Shown: positions 1 through 12,635, counted from the first letter of the stretch. The stretch: DNA of 33,599 nucleotides from Clostridiales bacterium (GCA_012838665.1 DUOX01000059.1:1-33599), one strand, 5' to 3'. The notes: generated by a model from the sequence alone, not told the origin. Made by a program: numbers and translations.

Positions 1-25
1 TCAATTGCTTTGTGAATTTGGATGA

Positions 26-538
26 TTGGAGGTTTTGTACTTTACCGATAACGTACTTAGCGATTGGGATTCAAATATGGATTATCCGGATGAAGACAAA
101 TATTACATGGGAAAATCGGAAGGGGAGAAAACTGAGCTTTCATCAGGCTGTGAAGGCGGAAGAGCGCTTAGAATTGACTTAACAGCAGAAGCTACAATCA
201 GTGTGACCGAAAACACCTTCCAGCCCAACGACAATTCAAATCCGGTTGATCCCGATTATGTTAAGATTACCGGCGTCGACAATAATAATGTAAACAACCT
301 AATTGGAAGCCTGATTGAGCAAAACACTTGGCCGTATGGTACTGAATACTCAACTGTTATACTTGTGAATAACACGCCTGGCACAACAGACCGTTCCAAA
401 GTCGCTGGCGAGTACGCAGTATACAGAGTTGGCAGTGATAATCTGGAAGAACTGTTAGATGTGATTGCAGGCAAAGGTAGCTACAATATTTCCGAAACGG
501 ACGGAAGCATATCAATAGGCAGTTTATCTTCAGATTAG
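26..538 (+). CDS. Unrecognised acidic Asn-rich ORF, possibly a 3' gene fragment
   Basis: An open frame of about 170 codons begins at a TTG directly after an in-frame TGA (23-25). A GGAGG lies at 28-32, inside the first codons, so it cannot serve this TTG and is too close to the next in-frame TTG (35-37). The N-terminus is therefore unreliable and the frame may be the tail of a longer gene broken by a frameshift or cut by the window edge. The product is acidic, rich in Asn, Ser, Thr and Gly, has no obvious membrane segment and resembles extracellular or surface proteins in composition. I recognise no family. It runs towards the convergent atp operon. Confidence 0.4.
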   Translation: MEVLYFTDNVLSDWDSNMDYPDEDKYYMGKSEGEKTELSSGCEGGRALRIDLTAEATISVTENTFQPNDNSNPVDPDYVKITGVDNNNVNNLIGSLIEQNTWPYGTEYSTVILVNNTPGTTDRSKVAGEYAVYRVGSDNLEELLDVIAGKGSYNISETDGSISIGSLSSD

Positions 539-605
539 TCAATCGCTATGGTCGGCGCTAACCGGCATCCTGTTCGCAGTTTCCCCAATTAAAAACAGCA
601 TTACG

Positions 606-647
606 AAAAACAGAGTCGCTGTGGAGCGGGGCTCCACAGCGACTCTG
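606..647 (-). terminator. Perfect 17-bp hairpin followed by U5 on the minus strand
   Basis: CAGAGTCGCTGTGGAGC (611-627) pairs perfectly with 631-647 around a GGG loop. On the minus strand the stem is followed by TTTTT (606-610), a rho-independent terminator layout. It lies about 190 bp beyond the atpC stop and beyond another terminator at 789-823, so it may end a separate short transcript or act as backup for the atp operon. Confidence 0.6.
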
Positions 648-650
648 TTC

Positions 651-788
651 GATTAATGGCAAGACGAAATACCATTTTTCCCTGTCCGTTATAAATCATT
701 TTGGAGATTGACTCACTGCCCTTTATCAGCTCTGCGTCTTTGCTGGCCCACGGCGGGGAAGTAACTTTCCAATTCACAGCAAAAAGAG
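651..788 (-). other. Unassigned segment between two terminators (possible sRNA or coding scrap)
   Basis: This stretch between the two hairpins has no gene I recognise. On the minus strand one frame stays open through it and reads like plausible protein (Lys-Val-Thr-Ser-Pro-Pro-Trp near the start, ending in the 611-647 hairpin). It begins inside the atp terminator and has no convincing ribosome site. It could be a small RNA ending at the hairpin, a remnant gene end, or a repeated intergenic element. Confidence 0.25.
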
Positions 789-823
789 AAAGACAGACAG
801 TTTTTTGCCTGTCTGTCTTTTTT
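789..823. terminator. Bidirectional rho-independent terminator after atpC
   Basis: AAAGACAGACAG (789-800) pairs with CTGTCTGTCTTT (809-820) around an 8-nt loop. It has T6 on the plus side and an A-rich flank that becomes a U-tract on the minus side. It starts 14 bp after the atpC stop codon and is the natural end of the atp operon. It could also stop plus-strand readthrough from the ORF at the left edge. Confidence 0.8.
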
Positions 824-836
824 GCCGGAATCAATA

Positions 837-1262
837 CTAATCTTCATCCTCCTGAGGATATACGCTGACCTCAATCCGCACCAGGGCGCGCCGCAGCATG
901 ACCTGGTAGCTCTGGATTTTAACGTCTTCGGAGCGCTCCTGAAGCAGCAGTTCGGCCTGCCTGCGGTCGGCTTCAGCCCGGGGAAGGTCGATTTCTCCCG
1001 GCCTTTGGGCGATGGTGGTCATTATTCTGACCAGGTCGTCTTTTACCACGGCAACACCGCCGAAAACGGCAATCTTCTGCTCTGTTCTGCTGTTGTTTAT
1101 TATACGGAGGATGCCGTCCCCCAGGGCTGCGGAAACCGCCGCATGCCCGGGCAAAACCCCCATATCCCCGTCTATGCAGCGCATAACGAGCATATCGGCC
1201 TTTTCTTCAATTTTAAGGCCTCGGGGGGTAAATATCTGTAAATGAACCTTTTTTCCGCCCAT
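837..1262 (-). CDS. atpC: ATP synthase F1 epsilon subunit
   Basis: This is the epsilon subunit of the F1 central stalk, which couples rotation to catalysis and can inhibit ATP hydrolysis. The product starts with a short beta strand (KVHLQIFTPRG) and has the typical MGVLPGHA turn around residues 35-45. It ends with a two-helix, charge-rich C-terminal domain (PRAEADRRQAELLLQ). I chose the ATG at 1262 because it gives 141 aa and a family-like N-terminus, with GGGTGAT just upstream. An alternative ATG at 1274 would overlap the atpD stop as ATGGGTGA. It is the last gene of the operon and is followed by a terminator. Confidence 0.95.
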   Translation of the reverse strand: MGGKKVHLQIFTPRGLKIEEKADMLVMRCIDGDMGVLPGHAAVSAALGDGILRIINNSRTEQKIAVFGGVAVVKDDLVRIMTTIAQRPGEIDLPRAEADRRQAELLLQERSEDVKIQSYQVMLRRALVRIEVSVYPQEDED

Positions 1263-1266
1263 GACA

Positions 1267-3526
<2,260 letters not shown>

Positions 3527-3537
3527 GGCTTTTCACC

Positions 3538-5572
<2,035 letters not shown>

Positions 5573-5585
<13 letters not shown>

Positions 5586-6127
5586 GCTGTTTCCTCCAAC
5601 TGGGCCATTGCTTCATCAAAAAGCCTGTCCTGGGCCTCCCGGTCAATGGCATGCTCTATGAACTTTCCCGCCAAAAGGGAAGCAATCTCGATAATGTGCA
5701 GCCTGGTCTCCTCTTTAAGCCGTTCCCTTTCTGCTATGATGTTCTCATGGGCGCGCCGCCTTATTTCCGTGGCCTCCCATCTGGCCTCTTCAATAATATG
5801 CCTGCTCCTTTCGGCGGCGGCAAGCCTGGCGGATTCTAATATCTTGATGCGCTCCGAATCAATCTCCTGCAGCTTTTTCTCGTACTCAGCTTTAAGCTTT
5901 TCAGCCTGGTCCATTTTCTCCTGGGCCTCTTTGAGCTGCGAGCTGATTTTGTCCGTACGCCTGCGCAAGAATTCCTGCACCGGTTTATACAGAATAAAGC
6001 CCAGCGCGGCAGCCAGAATACAGACGTTCAGCAATTGAATCCCTATGCTAATAAGCGTCTGCTGGTCCAGGCCGAATACACGCCCTTCAGGCACAAGCCC
6101 CGACAAAAGCGCTATTTTAAAATTCAA
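5573..6127 (-). CDS. atpF: ATP synthase Fo b subunit
   Basis: The b subunit forms the peripheral stalk. It has one membrane segment (LISIGIQLLNVCILAAALGFILYKP) followed by a long charged helix, rich in Glu, Lys, Arg and Ala, that dimerises and contacts delta. I chose the TTG at 6125-6127 because GGGAGG lies 9 nt upstream, giving 184 aa. An in-frame ATG at 6196 would add 23 residues without a convincing ribosome site, and the added stretch does not look like a b-subunit N-terminus. If the TTG is right, 137 nt separate it from atpE with no other gene seen between. Confidence 0.93.
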
Positions 6128-6264
6128 AACAAGAGGCCTCCCTTCTCTGGCATCTCCGTCAATCGGGAAGTTTACGGCGGCCCTGGCCCATACCATTGCT
6201 CAGGCACAGTTTGTCCCGGGTATCCCCGTTCAAACAGGATTGGGCAGTTTTACCATTCAAGTAG

Positions 6265-6540
6265 TCATCCCATGTGCTGAATATAAATGTTAACCAGGGG
6301 ATTTGCAAAGAGCATTATAATGGCAATCAAAAGCCCATATATACCGGAGGTCTCACCCATTGCCAGGCCAATAAACATGGCGCTTCTTATGGAATCGGCA
6401 GCTTCCGGTTGGCGTGCCATGGACTCTATTGCCTGGACAGCAACTTTTCCCTGCCCTATGGTGGTCAGTATACCGTTTAAAAGTGCAATGGCAGCAGAGA
6501 TGTGAGCTACAGCGATAACAAAAGCTAAAGGATCGTGCAT
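6265..6540 (-). CDS. atpE: ATP synthase Fo c subunit, Na+-type ligand pattern
   Basis: The c subunit forms the ion-carrying rotor ring. The 91-aa product has two membrane helices joined by the loop ARQPEA (42-47). The ion carboxylate is Glu63 in GETSGIY. Gln30, Glu63, Thr64, Ser65 and Tyr68 line up with Gln32, Glu65, Ser66, Thr67 and Tyr70 of the Ilyobacter tartaricus Na+-binding c-ring, so Na+ coupling is likely. The usual glycine motif of helix 1 is altered: NGILTTIGQG here against AGIGPGVGQG in that protein. The ATG at 6538-6540 follows TTGGAGG with 8 nt spacing. A TTG 15 nt upstream lies on that ribosome site and is not the start. Confidence 0.96.
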   Translation of the reverse strand: MHDPLAFVIAVAHISAAIALLNGILTTIGQGKVAVQAIESMARQPEAADSIRSAMFIGLAMGETSGIYGLLIAIIMLFANPLVNIYIQHMG

Positions 6541-6605
6541 AAATGATTCCTCCAATTCGTGATTTTCATAGTTTATGTATCCGTTGTCAGGTTACCTCAA
6601 AGAGG

Positions 6606-7313
6606 CTATTCGGTGGCTCCCTTTATAAACATAATGCTCAGTACGCAGAAAATGTATGTCTGCAGAGCCCCCATAAACAGGTCAAAATAGGCATGCAGCA
6701 CAGCGGGTATGCCAAATTGAAAGATAATGGGAGCCAATTGATAAACCAGGGCCATCAGAATCGTTCCCGCCAATATGTTCCCGAAAAGCCGGAAACTCAG
6801 GGAGACAGGGCGGGCCAGTTCTCCAATCAGATTCAAGGGGAAAAATATGAACAGGGGTTCAAAAAAGGATTTAACATACCCTGTTTTACGGTATTTAATG
6901 CCCATGACTTGTATCAGTATAAAGGTTGCAAGGGCAAGGGCAAAGGTGGTGGCCCAGTCTGCGGTGGGGGGGCGAAGCCCCACAACCCCGCTGATGTTGG
7001 ACACAAAAATAAAGGCGAAAACGGCAAAAAACCACTTTCCAAGGGGCATCAGTTTTTCCCCACCGGAGTTTCTCAAAAAGCCGTCAAATATCTCAACAAC
7101 CGCCTCCATGGCATTTTGGAGGCCTCTGGGGATTTCTTCAAAGCGGCGAAGTTTGAAACGCAAAAAGAGCGCAAGGACAATAAGCACCAGCATGATAATC
7201 CAGGTGTTGAATATCGTCCGCGTAATCCATATCTCCACGCCGCCAATTTGAAGAACCCAAAGGTTGTCAACTCTAAAATCCAGCAAAATATCACCACCCG
7301 GCAGCACACTCAT
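6606..7313 (-). CDS. atpB: ATP synthase Fo a subunit
   Basis: The a subunit forms the two ion half-channels against the c-ring. The 235-aa hydrophobic product has five or six membrane segments. It also contains the conserved ELARPVSLSFRLFGNILAG stretch, whose Arg in SFRLFGN is the essential stator arginine. The PLGKW and NISG(V)VGL patterns earlier in the protein are family-typical. The ATG at 7311-7313 lies just after the atpI stop (6 nt) and has no strong ribosome site of its own, suggesting coupling. Confidence 0.96.
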   Translation of the reverse strand: MSVLPGGDILLDFRVDNLWVLQIGGVEIWITRTIFNTWIIMLVLIVLALFLRFKLRRFEEIPRGLQNAMEAVVEIFDGFLRNSGGEKLMPLGKWFFAVFAFIFVSNISGVVGLRPPTADWATTFALALATFILIQVMGIKYRKTGYVKSFFEPLFIFFPLNLIGELARPVSLSFRLFGNILAGTILMALVYQLAPIIFQFGIPAVLHAYFDLFMGALQTYIFCVLSIMFIKGATE

Positions 7314-7319
7314 GGCGCA

Positions 7320-7691
7320 TCATATTTTCTTAAAAACCTTTAAACAGTACAGGGCTATTTGAAAGGAAAAAACGCCGGCGACTGCGCCCCACAGGCTTAT
7401 GGCCGGAACAAGAGCGGCCAGAACCAACACTGCCCCGGTAAACGCAAGTCTCAATATGTGTTGAAGGCGAACATAGTTTCCGGCACTGGTTTTTTCCATT
7501 CCCAGAGCCTTGTCCACAGCCCGTTCAAGGAGCATAACCTTGACAATGCTGGCCGCCGAGCCCAGCAGTACCCCAAAGACAAAGGGCAGACAGTCCGGGG
7601 ACCGGTAATAAATGACGGAAGCGGCAATAAAAACCAGCGTCAAAATTCCAATTGTAAAAATCATTTTTTTTGCAATATCAGACAGCTTCAT
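7320..7691 (-). CDS. atpI: ATP synthase subunit I (AtpI-like)
   Basis: A small hydrophobic protein (123 aa) with about four membrane segments, located directly upstream of atpB as AtpI usually is. AtpI helps assembly of the c-ring in several bacteria, and in Na+-type operons it has been linked to ring assembly. I chose the ATG at 7689-7691, preceded by AAAGGTGATT, over a GTG two codons upstream that sits inside that ribosome site. Identification rests on size, topology and position; sequence conservation in this family is weak. Confidence 0.8.
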   Translation of the reverse strand: MKLSDIAKKMIFTIGILTLVFIAASVIYYRSPDCLPFVFGVLLGSAASIVKVMLLERAVDKALGMEKTSAGNYVRLQHILRLAFTGAVLVLAALVPAISLWGAVAGVFSFQIALYCLKVFKKI

Positions 7692-7712
7692 AATCACCTT
7701 TCAAATTGATTG

Positions 7713-8018
7713 TCATTTCTTCTTTTGCCCCAAATCAAACATGGCCTTTATGGCGGCTCCCGCCCCCAATAGAGAAAAAAACAGCAGCAGCCATGGCGAA
7801 GTACTAAGAAGATTGTCCAGAAATCTCCCCAGAAATACGCCAATGAGTACGCATGCCGCCATCGTTATTCCTATTTGTGAAAAGAAGGATAACGCACGCA
7901 AAAATTCTTTGCTTTGTTTTTTATCATCTTCCCGCGGCTTTTTCAGACCATTAGCCCCTTTCAATTTAACAGAAGACGTATCCTTATGTATGAAAACAGA
8001 GTGAATGTTTTTTATCAT
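7713..8018 (-). CDS. atpZ: AtpZ/AtpI-family small membrane protein (ATPase gene 1)
   Basis: The 101-aa product has a charged N-terminal tail and two membrane helices (FFSQIGITMAACVLIGVFLGRFLD and PWLLLFFSLLGAGAAIKAMF). This matches the AtpZ family of the first gene in many Firmicute atp operons, proposed to act in Mg2+ or Ca2+ handling with AtpI or in assembly. AGGGTGAT precedes the ATG. It is the first gene of the operon, 21 nt before atpI. Confidence 0.82.
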   Translation of the reverse strand: MIKNIHSVFIHKDTSSVKLKGANGLKKPREDDKKQSKEFLRALSFFSQIGITMAACVLIGVFLGRFLDNLLSTSPWLLLFFSLLGAGAAIKAMFDLGQKKK

Positions 8019-8234
8019 ATCACCCTATTAAATTTTGAAAAATATCAGTCAAATATAAAAAAGCCCTTCTATCGCCTTCGTTTCTAGCCGTCTTATTAAT
8101 TATTTATCCAATGCCATAATTTTACCACAGGTTTTTTTGAATAGTCTACTATCTTTGAAAAAATTTAATATTTATTAATAAATAATTCTTATTAATCAAT
8201 GCCCTTAATCCGGCTTGAACAAATAGACTGGTCC
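8019..8234 (-). promoter_or_regulatory. AT-rich leader upstream of the atp operon
   Basis: This AT-rich stretch must carry the atp operon promoter on the minus strand. Several TATAAT-like words occur (for example TAAAAT read from about 8123), but none has a good -35 element at 16-18 bp, so I do not name one. No ORF with a ribosome site is visible. Confidence 0.4.
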
Positions 8235-8259
8235 AAATGCCCCTGATTCAGGGGCATTT
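8235..8259 (-). terminator. Hairpin after the HxlR-type gene
   Basis: AAATGCCCCTGA (8235-8246) is the exact reverse complement of 8248-8259 around one base. It lies 15 bp past the stop of the minus-strand regulator gene. The arm ends supply only a short U-run, so it is a modest terminator, but position and perfect pairing support that role. Confidence 0.55.
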
Positions 8260-8274
8260 ATGTATAATCACAAA

Positions 8275-8682
8275 CTATGTAGACGCCGTAACAGCGCAGC
8301 AGCTATCGCCGCAAGTGTCCTCGTCCCGGCTTTTTGTCATGGTACAATTAGGCTCCAGGCCCTCCTCCTTCAACCGCTCCGTACCCCATACGTACATGCT
8401 CTCCAGGATGTGTCGGAGGCTCTTTCCTTTTTCCGTAAGGGAATACTCCACCTTCGGGGGCACAACGGGATAAACCTTCCGATTAACCAGTTTATCCGCC
8501 TCCAATTCCCTGAGCTGCTGGGTGAGCATTTTCGGTGTGGCTTCCGGCACCAGGGCCCGCAGTTCTGAGAAACGAAGCACCCTGTCCATCAAATGCCACA
8601 GGATGAGGGTCTTATACTTGCCGCCAATAAGCCGGAGGGTTGCAGAAACTGGGCATATTACGCCCGTTTTTTCCTTTTCCAA
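8275..8682 (-). CDS. HxlR-family transcriptional regulator with Cys-rich tail
   Basis: The product is a 135-aa winged-helix regulator. It has the HxlR hallmarks: N-terminal Cys-Pro-Val (Cys10), [36 protein letters not shown] (recognition region) and the wing [16 protein letters not shown]. HxlR proteins often sense electrophiles or redox state through the N-terminal Cys. After residue 110 this one carries an unusual tail with Cys113, Cys124, Cys128 and Cys129, which could bind metal. The start is a TTG (8680-8682) with AAAGGAG 5 nt upstream. It is divergent from copA, so local control of copper export is an obvious possibility. Confidence 0.9.
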   Translation of the reverse strand: MEKEKTGVICPVSATLRLIGGKYKTLILWHLMDRVLRFSELRALVPEATPKMLTQQLRELEADKLVNRKVYPVVPPKVEYSLTEKGKSLRHILESMYVWGTERLKEEGLEPNCTMTKSRDEDTCGDSCCAVTAST

Positions 8683-8699
8683 GCCTGCTCCTTTCTAAT

Positions 8700-8717
8700 A
8701 GTATCTTTTTAGGTACT
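8700..8717. promoter_or_regulatory. Inverted repeat in the hxlR-copA divergent region, candidate operator
   Basis: AGTATCT (8700-8706) and AGGTACT (8711-8717) form an inverted repeat with one mismatch and a 4-nt spacer. It lies just upstream of the regulator's ribosome site. A likely minus-strand promoter (TTTACA, 16 bp, TAACAT) would start transcription in or beside it, fitting autoregulation. A second partial repeat, GGTAC...TTACC, spans 8712-8725. No strong copA promoter was identified, although TTGTAA at 8739-8744 with TAATAA at 8763-8768 is possible. Confidence 0.4.
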
Positions 8718-8820
8718 ATGTTACCAATTAGTGTATTCTTGTAAAAAAGTCAATTACTGTAATAATAATACCAACAACATATAAAATTGTCAAACCCGGT
8801 TTTGAAAGGGAGTCGAGTCA

Positions 8821-11088
8821 ATGAAAAAAGTCCAATTTGACGTAACGGGCATGACCTGTTCCGCCTGCTCGGCACGGGTCGAAAAGGGCGTTGCCAAACT
8901 GGAAGGCGTCCAGGAGGTCAGCGTAAATCTTCTAAAAGGCAGCATGGCGGTCAGACTTGATGAAAATGTAATCGATACCGGCAGGATAATAGACAAAGTC
9001 GTGGACCTGGGCTACGGCGCCGAGGTGCAGAAACCCGTGGAAAAAAAGCAGGAGCTAAAGCCCCTGGACACCGCCAAACTGGAAACAGATGCCGTAAAAA
9101 GACGCCTGATTGTCTCCATTATATTTGCCGCTCCCCTGTTTTACATCTCCATGGGCCATATGGCCGGCTGGCCAATGCCCGCCTTTTTCCATAATGCCAT
9201 GGTGTTTGCCTTCACCCAGTTTCTCCTGGTGCTGCCCGTCATTATTGCAAACGGCAAGTACTTTCAAATCGGGTTTAAAAATCTTTTTCGCCTCTCCCCT
9301 AATATGGACTCCCTCATTGCCCTGGGTTCCGGGGCGGCCGTTGTCTACGGCATATATGCCATATACAAGATAGCCTGGGGAATGGGCTCTGGGGATTGGG
9401 ATACGGTGCGCAGTTTCTCCATGAATTTGTACTTTGAATCCGCCGGCATGATTCTAACCCTCATAACCCTGGGAAAGTTTTTTGAAGCCCGAGCCAAGGG
9501 CCGCACCTCCGAGGCCATCGTAAAGCTCATGAACCTGACCCCGAAAACCGCAACGGTGCTGAGGGACGGCGCAGAGGAGGTTATCCCCCTGGAAGGGGTA
9601 GTAAAAGGTGACGTTCTTATCGTTAAGGCCGGGGATACTGTTCCGGTGGACGGCATGATAATCGAAGGCTATTCCTCCGTTGACGAATCCGCCATAACGG
9701 GCGAAAGCCTGCCTGTGGAAAAACATGCGGGGGACAGGGTCACGGGCGGCACCATCAACAAAACCGGCTATTTCAAGATGGAGGCCACCGCCGTGGGGGA
9801 CGAAACCACCCTGGCGAAGATTATACAGCTTGTGGACGAGGCCACTTCTTCCAAGGCCCCCATAGCCAAGCTGGCAGACAAGGTCAGCGACGTCTTCGTC
9901 CCTGTGGTTATTGCAATTGCCCTTATCGCCGTGGTGGTGTGGCTGCTTTTGGGGCGCGGCCTTGAATTTGCCCTGTCGATAGGCATTTCCGTACTGGTAA
10001 TCTCCTGCCCCTGCGCTCTGGGACTTGCCACGCCTACGGCCATCATGGTGGGCACAGGCAAGGGGGCCGCAAAGGGCATCCTCATAAAATCCGCCGAAGC
10101 CCTGGAGGTTGCCCACAGTATAGACGTGGTTGTCCTGGACAAAACCGGCACGTTCACCGAAGGCAGGCCCCGCGTTACCGATATTGAACTAAACGGCATT
10201 GACAAGGCAGAGCTTTTAACTCTGGCCGCCTCGTTGGAAAAAATGTCCGGCCATCCCCTGGCCGAGCCCATTATCTCCGAGGCCGAAGCCCATAAGCTGG
10301 AAATGAAACCGGTTGAGGATTACAGTCTCATTCCCGGACAGGGAATTACGGGCGTAATAGAGGGAAAGAAAATCTTCGCGGGAAACCGTAAGCTTATGGC
10401 TTCCTCCGGTATAGATATTGAACAATTCACCGGGCTTGAGGAGAAGTTGGCCAACGAGGGCAAAACCCCCCTGTTCTTTGCCCGTGACAAGGAACTTATC
10501 GGCATAATCGCCGTGGCTGACACCATAAAGCCCACCAGCGGGCAGGCCATTTCCCATCTGCAGGGAATGGGCATAGAGGTCATAATGCTCACCGGAGACA
10601 ACAGCCGCACCGCCGAAGCCATAGGCAGGCAGGTTGGCCTGGAAAAGGTTATAGCCGAGGTGCTGCCGGGGGACAAGGAGCAGGAGGTTCGCGCTCTCCA
10701 GGAGCAGGGAGAGAAAGTGGCCATGGTGGGAGACGGCATAAACGACGCCCCTGCCCTTGCCCGAGCGGACGTGGGCATCGCCATCGGCGCCGGCACCGAC
10801 ATCGCCATCGAATCCGCCGATATAGTTTTGATGAAAAGCGACCTGCTGGATGTGGCCGCTGCCATACAGCTCAGCCGCGCCGTAATGCGCAATATCAGGC
10901 AAAATCTTTTCTGGGCTTTTATCTACAACACCATCGGAATCCCCATTGCGGCTGGCCTTTTCTACTTCGCAGGCGGCCTGCTTCTCAACCCCATGATAGC
11001 CGCCGCCGCCATGAGTTTCAGCTCTGTGTCCGTGGTCACAAACGCCCTGCGCCTTCGCTTTTTTACCCCGAAATGGGAAAAGGCTTAA
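8821..11088 (+). CDS. copA: Copper-exporting P1B-type ATPase CopA
   Basis: This 755-aa inner-membrane pump exports Cu+ using ATP. In order: one N-terminal heavy-metal domain with Cys13-x2-Cys16 (GMTCSAC), TGES in the actuator domain, the membrane Cys396-Pro397-Cys398 metal site, and DKTGT with phosphorylated Asp440. These are followed by SGHPLAEPI (His-Pro motif) and [12 protein letters not shown]. The last membrane helices carry YN (FIYNTIG) and MSFSS, the P1B-1 signature for Cu+ or Ag+. The ATG follows AAGGGAG by 8 nt. It is divergent from the HxlR-type regulator. Length is normal for a single-HMA CopA. Confidence 0.96.
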   Translation: MKKVQFDVTGMTCSACSARVEKGVAKLEGVQEVSVNLLKGSMAVRLDENVIDTGRIIDKVVDLGYGAEVQKPVEKKQELKPLDTAKLETDAVKRRLIVSIIFAAPLFYISMGHMAGWPMPAFFHNAMVFAFTQFLLVLPVIIANGKYFQIGFKNLFRLSPNMDSLIALGSGAAVVYGIYAIYKIAWGMGSGDWDTVRSFSMNLYFESAGMILTLITLGKFFEARAKGRTSEAIVKLMNLTPKTATVLRDGAEEVIPLEGVVKGDVLIVKAGDTVPVDGMIIEGYSSVDESAITGESLPVEKHAGDRVTGGTINKTGYFKMEATAVGDETTLAKIIQLVDEATSSKAPIAKLADKVSDVFVPVVIAIALIAVVVWLLLGRGLEFALSIGISVLVISCPCALGLATPTAIMVGTGKGAAKGILIKSAEALEVAHSIDVVVLDKTGTFTEGRPRVTDIELNGIDKAELLTLAASLEKMSGHPLAEPIISEAEAHKLEMKPVEDYSLIPGQGITGVIEGKKIFAGNRKLMASSGIDIEQFTGLEEKLANEGKTPLFFARDKELIGIIAVADTIKPTSGQAISHLQGMGIEVIMLTGDNSRTAEAIGRQVGLEKVIAEVLPGDKEQEVRALQEQGEKVAMVGDGINDAPALARADVGIAIGAGTDIAIESADIVLMKSDLLDVAAAIQLSRAVMRNIRQNLFWAFIYNTIGIPIAAGLFYFAGGLLLNPMIAAAAMSFSSVSVVTNALRLRFFTPKWEKA

Positions 11089-11095
11089 TACGTAT

Positions 11096-11200
11096 AATAA
11101 TGACATCATTGATATAAAGGGAATCTCCGAAAATGAGCTTAAAGACCGCATACTTAACCTTATTGACAGCGTTAATAAACGGGAGGGGGAGCAACCTTGA
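11096..11200 (+). other. Small open frame without a standard start, coupled to the next gene
   Basis: After copA a frame encodes about 33 charged, helix-prone residues (IKGISENELKDRILNLI and onward) ending in TGA at 11198-11200. That stop overlaps the TTG start of the following gene. The residue pattern looks coding, but no ATG, GTG or TTG lies in this frame after the copA stop. The only ATG (11100) is in another frame and stops after five codons. A single-base indel near 11100-11110 would give the frame a start. It is either a damaged small gene or chance. Confidence 0.3.
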
Positions 11201-11656
11201 TTTTATTTTTGATTGTTATAATGTGGGTAGTTTTTGTAAGCATGGCTGCATCCGTCCTGCTTTTTAGGCGATACCGCAACAATCAGGTGCTGGAGACCAC
11301 TCTGTCGAAAACACATGCCCGGCATCCTGAAGTAAAAAAAGTGCTCGGCTCTTTTGCCAGGGCCTGTTATGTGGTTTTGATTGTTTCCATGCCCCTCAGC
11401 CTTTTGTCGCTTACACCCATAATGCGGCCCTACGCGGAGTTCTATATGCTCCTTTTGGTTGTAATAAACCTTTTTGTCAGCTGGCTTATGGTTGAGCGCC
11501 ATAAAAAGATGCTTTTGCAGGCATGCCAAAAAAAGCCTTCTCTTTATTGCGCCTGTGGTGCTTTTGACCGGCGCGCTTTTGTGCATTGCCTTTTGGCACC
11601 AGAGGAAAAGCCGCAGTCTTGCAAACCGGTTTATCAGTCAGCTGCCGGAGGTTTGA
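11197..11656 (+). pseudogene. Four-helix membrane protein gene with a one-base frameshift
   Basis: A TTG start with GGAGGGGGAG upstream opens a frame encoding three hydrophobic segments. At A7 (11528-11534) the coding signal moves to the next frame. There it encodes a fourth membrane helix (LLFIAPVVLLTGALLCIAF) and a basic tail ending in TGA at 11654-11656. Removing one A joins them into a coherent protein of about 150 aa. The uncorrected frame would run to 11751 through residues that look non-coding and into the terminator. I do not recognise the family. It may be co-transcribed with copA. Sequencing error or real inactivation are both possible. Confidence 0.55.
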
Positions 11657-11706
11657 TTAAAACATCCGCCCTATGCCGCCCCATTTCACTATTGGTAGAT
11701 AATAAT

Positions 11707-11740
11707 AAAGCGCTGAAGCTCAAGTTTCAGCGCTTTTTTT
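11707..11740 (+). terminator. Rho-independent terminator of the copA transcript
   Basis: AAAGCGCTGAA (11707-11717) pairs with TTCAGCGCTTT (11726-11736) around an 8-nt loop and is followed by a T7 run (11734-11740). It is a strong terminator for the plus-strand copA region. Confidence 0.88.
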
Positions 11741-11769
11741 ATCCAAATTAGAATATCAAATCACCTTCT

Positions 11770-12635
11770 CTAATACTTTAGTTTTCTACCATTTTTTCGC
11801 GGCATATATATACCATTTTTATCAGCTGACCAATATATAAGGTTTTTAAAGTCCTTTTTCTTAACTTTTATGTTTGCAAAGGGATTAATGAATAAGTATG
11901 TATTCGTATGATCGTACTGTTCATTAATATATGCTTCGGTAAACAAAATTGCAGATATAGTTTTATAATAATCATCTGCAAAAATATTACAGCAAACATC
12001 TGCATCGTTATAATTTTTTAATGTTCTACGGGTATACCCTGAGCCGATTTGTTTTCCAGTTCTCAAATCAATAGTTATATAGGGTTTTCCAACGGCATAT
12101 AGAATAGACAATAAATCAAATGCGAAAACACCCATCATTAGCATTTCTGCCAAGCGCCCTGGAGAAAGAAAAATTATATAAGGCTTATCCTTATCAATTT
12201 GATTATTTTCAACATATTTCGCATATTTCTCTCGTTTTTCTTTAATTGATGCAAGTAATCGTAAATAAATTTTTGGTTCCCGTTCATTATAGTCATTTAA
12301 ACAACCTACCGAATTCTCTATTGTGTATTCTGATAGACTGCTATCATTTCCAAAAGTACTGCATACACATTCTATGTAATAATGATTATTCAAACAAAAA
12401 TCCGGGCCTGCTTCATGCTTACTATCTGAAGATACATATAAATCACCAAATCGACTTAGAAAATCCATGGCTTTAATTTCGTGAGCTTTTTGGTAATAAT
12501 CATTCGAGATTTTGTTGATGATTTTTCAACGGCTTTTTCTAATTCACCTATACGATATCTTTTTTCTTTATCGCTCATTTTACTCCTTTGTATCAAATCT
12601 TTATGTTCTTCGAGATGTTTTTCTAAACTAAACAT
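11770..12635 (-). pseudogene. AT-rich orphan gene, frameshifted, nuclease-like motif
   Basis: The downstream part (ATG at 12468 to stop at 11770) encodes 232 aa. Its frame continues upstream through residues that also look coding (NDYYQKAHEIKA) back to a TGA. A second frame from ATG 12635 (MFSLEKHLEE) meets it at A5 on the minus strand (12522-12526 on plus). Adding one A gives a single 288-aa protein. An internal ATG at 12578 has a better ribosome site (AAAGGAG). The segment GPDFCLNNHYYIECVCS resembles a PD-(D/E)xK-type Asp...Glu-x-Cys core, but I assign no function. Composition is far more AT-rich than the neighbours, suggesting transfer. Confidence 0.55.

Noticed and set aside
11524-11540. 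Programmed -1 frameshift at the A AAA AAG heptamer
   Set aside because: The heptamer is in the correct phase, but a -1 shift ends after about ten codons; the coding continuation lies in the other (+1) frame, so an indel is the better explanation.
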